Shown here: one piece after another, positions 62,252-64,000 of the stretch
Position numbering within the stretch: position 1 is the first letter of the stretch
How the letters are laid out: every line of letters begins with the position of its first letter
Assembly: GCA_963779765.1 (NCBI GenBank)
Contig: CAVZZP010000002.1
Coordinates: forward strand, 1,240,001 to 1,304,000
Reading direction: 5' to 3'
Source: Silicimonas sp963779765
Lineage (GTDB): Bacteria; Pseudomonadota; Alphaproteobacteria; Rhodobacterales; Rhodobacteraceae
Length of the DNA: 64,000 bases
Position numbers and translations under genes: made by a program
The notes under the pieces: generated by a model
Database searches by the model: none
The model's input: only the letters and a program-made list of their open reading frames with translations
Told to the model about the DNA's origin: nothing

Positions 62252-62341
62252 TGGCGGAGAGACAGGGATTCGAACCCTGGAGACGGTTTCCCGCCTACAC
62301 ACTTTCCAGGCGTGCGCCTTCGACCACTCGGCCACCTCTCC
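62252..62341 (-). tRNA. tRNA-Ser (anticodon GGA)
   Basis: A 90-nt cloverleaf: acceptor GGAGAGG pairs with TCTCTCC, the D arm is TGGCCGAGTGGTCGAAGGC, the anticodon loop is CTGGAAA with anticodon GGA, there is a long class-II variable arm, the T arm is GGGTTCGAATCCC, discriminator G and an encoded CCA. The long variable arm and the anticodon identify serine. It lies 164 bp from the IS6 element and upstream of nothing on its strand that looks co-transcribed. Confidence 0.95.
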
Positions 62342-62401
62342 GGCAGGCTGGCGTTTAGCAGCAATGTCCGACCGGGATCAAGCGCGACTCTGATGCGGCC
62401 G

Positions 62402-63215
62402 TCACTTCAATCCGAGGACGTCCAGCATGTCGTATTCACCCGGCGCGCGACCCTGCCCCCAAAGCGCCGCCTTCAATGCCCCTCGCGCGAAAAGGCTGCG
62501 GTCGGTGGCGACGTGGCGCAGGACGATCCTCTCGCCGGGTGCGGCAAAAATCACGTCGTGCTCGCCTACGATGTCGCCGCCGCGGATTGCCGAGAACCCG
62601 ATATGTCCCGCCTCGCGCGGCCCGGTGATCCCGTCTCGTCCGCGATCCTCGACCGCGCGCAGCGACACGCCGCGTCCAGCCGCCGCGGCCTCGCCCAGCA
62701 TCAAGGCGGTGCCGGAGGGCGCATCGACCTTGTGACGGTGGTGCGCCTCGACGATCTCTATGTCGTAGTCGGCGTCCAGAGCCGCCGCGACACGACGCGT
62801 GAGTTGCATCAAAAGATTGACACCAAGGCTCATGTTCCCGGCGCGGACAATGGTTGCGTGACGCGCCGCCGCCTTCAGCTTCGCCAAATCGGCATCGCTC
62901 AAGACCCGTGGTGCCGATCACATGCACCGTGCGCGCCTGCGCCGCGATGGCGGCATGGGCGACGGTGGCCTCGGGCGTCGTGAAGTCGATCACCGCCTGA
63001 GCCTCGGCGAAGGCCTCCAGCGGATCGTCCGACACCACGATACCCTCTGGCGCCCCCGGCAGCACCTCGGACAGCGCCCGACCGATCCAGGGGTTCCCTG
63101 GCTTCTCGACTGCGCCCGACAGCCGCAGCACGTCCGACCGCTGCAAAGCGCCGATCAGGATCCGCCCCATGCGCCCCGAAGCGCCAGTCACAACCACGTT
63201 CGGCAAGTCGTCCAT
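62402..63215 (-). pseudogene. dapB: 4-hydroxy-tetrahydrodipicolinate reductase DapB, one frameshift
   Basis: The N-terminal Rossmann part (NVVVTGASGRMGRILIGAL, VIDFTTPEATVAHA) runs to VHVIGTTGL. An extra base near 62901-62906 shifts the frame, which resumes SDADLAKLKAAARHATIVRA and contains the catalytic His/Lys stretch VEAHHRHKVDAPSGTAL to 62402. Total is about 270 residues, normal for DapB, which makes tetrahydrodipicolinate for lysine and diaminopimelate. The gene is normally essential, so a sequencing insertion is the best explanation and the protein is probably functional in the cell. Confidence 0.9.
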
Positions 63216-63380
63216 TGCATCCTCCGTATCCGCGCCTTCCTTACGTCAGCGGCCCCGATCCGCAAACCCGCAACTTCTTCCGTCGGCAAATACGCCGGGG
63301 GTGAGGCCGAGGCCGCGCGGGCCAAGCCCGGATTGCATCGCGACTTGTCCCGAGGAGCTTCAAGGCCTAGATGCGAGGAC

Positions 63381-63779
63381 ATGGCACGCTCCCGCTTCAC
63401 CGACGCCTCCGGGCCCTCGCAACGCCAGCTTCGCGTGGCCGAGTTGATCCGTCGCCGACTGTCCGAGATCCTGGCCCAGGGCGATATCCACGATCCCGAC
63501 CTCAATCGACTTTCGATCACCGTGGGTGAGGTGACCTGCTCGACCGACCTCAAGTCCGCGACGGCCTATGTCCTGCCGCTCGGCGGCGGCCAGCGCGACG
63601 AGGCGCTCGATGCGCTGCGCCGCAACCGGTCCGAGATCCGCCGCGTCGTGGGCCGCAGTCTCCAGCTCAAGCACACGCCCGAAATCCGCTTCGAGATCGA
63701 CGAGACCTTCGACCGTCTCGACGACACCCGCGCCATGTTCGCCGACGAGAATGTCCGCCGCGACCTGGATCGCGAGTAG
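63381..63779 (+). CDS. rbfA: Ribosome-binding factor A
   Basis: A 132-residue RbfA, a KH-fold protein aiding 30S maturation through the 5' end of 16S rRNA. Typical stretches are GPSQRQLRVAELIRRRLSEI at the start, VTCSTDLKSATAYVLPLGG near residue 55 and HTPEIRFEIDETFDRLDD near residue 100. GCGAGGAC precedes the ATG at 63381; the upstream open frame is antisense to dapB. Divergent from dapB, 165 bp apart. Confidence 0.93.
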   Translation: MARSRFTDASGPSQRQLRVAELIRRRLSEILAQGDIHDPDLNRLSITVGEVTCSTDLKSATAYVLPLGGGQRDEALDALRRNRSEIRRVVGRSLQLKHTPEIRFEIDETFDRLDDTRAMFADENVRRDLDRE

Positions 63780-64000
63780 CGCGATCCTTCTGGCGTCGAT
63801 CTTCTCCGGGACCGCGCAGGCGGCCGGATGCCAGGACATGGTCTTCGAGGACACGCCCTTCACCCTGTGCGAGGCCGACCCCGCCACTGACGACATTCGG
63901 CTTTTCCTCGACGGATCGGATGGCAGACCGCTTGGCACGTTCGACAATGTCGAATCCAATCTTGCAAACGAGGGTCGGCGCCTCTCCTTCGCGGTGAACG
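63751..64000 (+). CDS. Phosphodiester glycosidase (DUF2233) family protein, N-terminal part
   Basis: Partial gene running off the right edge. From an ATG at 63751, inside the end of rbfA, the frame gives a signal peptide ending near SGTAQAAG, then CQDMVFEDTPFTLCEADP and DIRLFLDGSDGRPLGTF, and RLSFAVN at the edge. This matches the N-terminus of the NAGPA-like phosphodiester glycosidase family, often found next to rbfA in Rhodobacteraceae. A 29-base overlap with rbfA suggests coupling. The catalytic part is outside the window. Confidence 0.72.
   Translation, partial: MSAATWIASSAILLASIFSGTAQAAGCQDMVFEDTPFTLCEADPATDDIRLFLDGSDGRPLGTFDNVESNLANEGRRLSFAVN

Noticed and set aside
61325..62335. A 336-codon open frame covering the transposase and running through the tRNA gene.
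   Set aside because: The part beyond about 62029 is antisense or intergenic and overlaps tRNA-Ser and the IS right end; only the IS6 transposase portion is real.
1..64000. CRISPR arrays, rRNA genes, prophage modules and secretion or toxin-antitoxin systems.
   Set aside because: Looked for by eye and not seen: no regularly spaced repeats, no rRNA signatures and no phage structural genes.

Overview
The window looks like the chromosome of an alphaproteobacterium of the Rhodobacteraceae (Roseobacter-type). Supporting signs are the high G+C (about two thirds in hand-sampled lines), many tightly coupled ABC-transporter operons joined by ATGA/GTGA overlaps, a rhizobial/roseobacter-style rhamnose operon, and a dapB / rbfA / phosphodiester-glycosidase neighbourhood at the right end. 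Nothing here gives a species name.

Layout. 1-5.5 kb: end of an L-rhamnose ABC import and catabolism operon (rhaT-P-Q-U-K) followed by a xylulokinase. 5.7-13.5 kb: a polyamine-type ABC transporter between two amidases, with an acetylpolyamine-amidohydrolase-like gene facing it. 13.5-22.9 kb: glycogen/alpha-glucan metabolism (GH13 glucosidase, glgX, glgA, glgC, a decayed glgB, glgP). 23.2-29.9 kb: a carbohydrate ABC transporter with a GH51 arabinofuranosidase and an ArsR-type regulator carrying an extra C-terminal domain. 30.2-35 kb: a surface-glycan modification cluster (GT-C membrane enzyme, GtrA, GT2, GT39-like) with lower G+C and two broken genes. 35.3-37.7 kb: a DEAD-box helicase flanked by remnants of an IS6-type element. 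37.7-47.8 kb: a PAL/NHL-like propeller protein, two choline-kinase-like phosphotransferases, a methyltransferase, a dimethylglycine-dehydrogenase-like enzyme and a betaine/TMAO-type ABC transporter. 47.9-57.4 kb: a DeoR regulator, a dihydroxyacetone-kinase-like gene, a polyol/sugar ABC transporter and a divergent LacI regulator. 57.6-59.1 kb: a membrane spermidine-synthase-like protein. 59.7-62.1 kb: an arsenic operon (arsR-acr3-arsC) cut by an IS6-family insertion sequence. 62.25-64 kb: tRNA-Ser(GGA), dapB, rbfA and the start of a phosphodiester glycosidase gene.

Overall the window is an accessory catabolic region. Successive operons import and open up rhamnose, polyamine-like amides, arabinosides, quaternary amines and polyols, with glycogen storage between them, and it ends in core housekeeping genes.

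Reading caution. At least ten genes are interrupted by single-base indels. They are dense between about 49.7 and 53.8 kb and one lies in dapB, normally an essential gene. Protein motifs on both sides of each indel are well preserved. Many of these breaks are therefore more likely sequence errors than true pseudogenes. By contrast glgB (large deletions) and arsC (IS junction) are broken in ways a base-calling error cannot explain. Coordinates for broken genes span the whole inferred gene.
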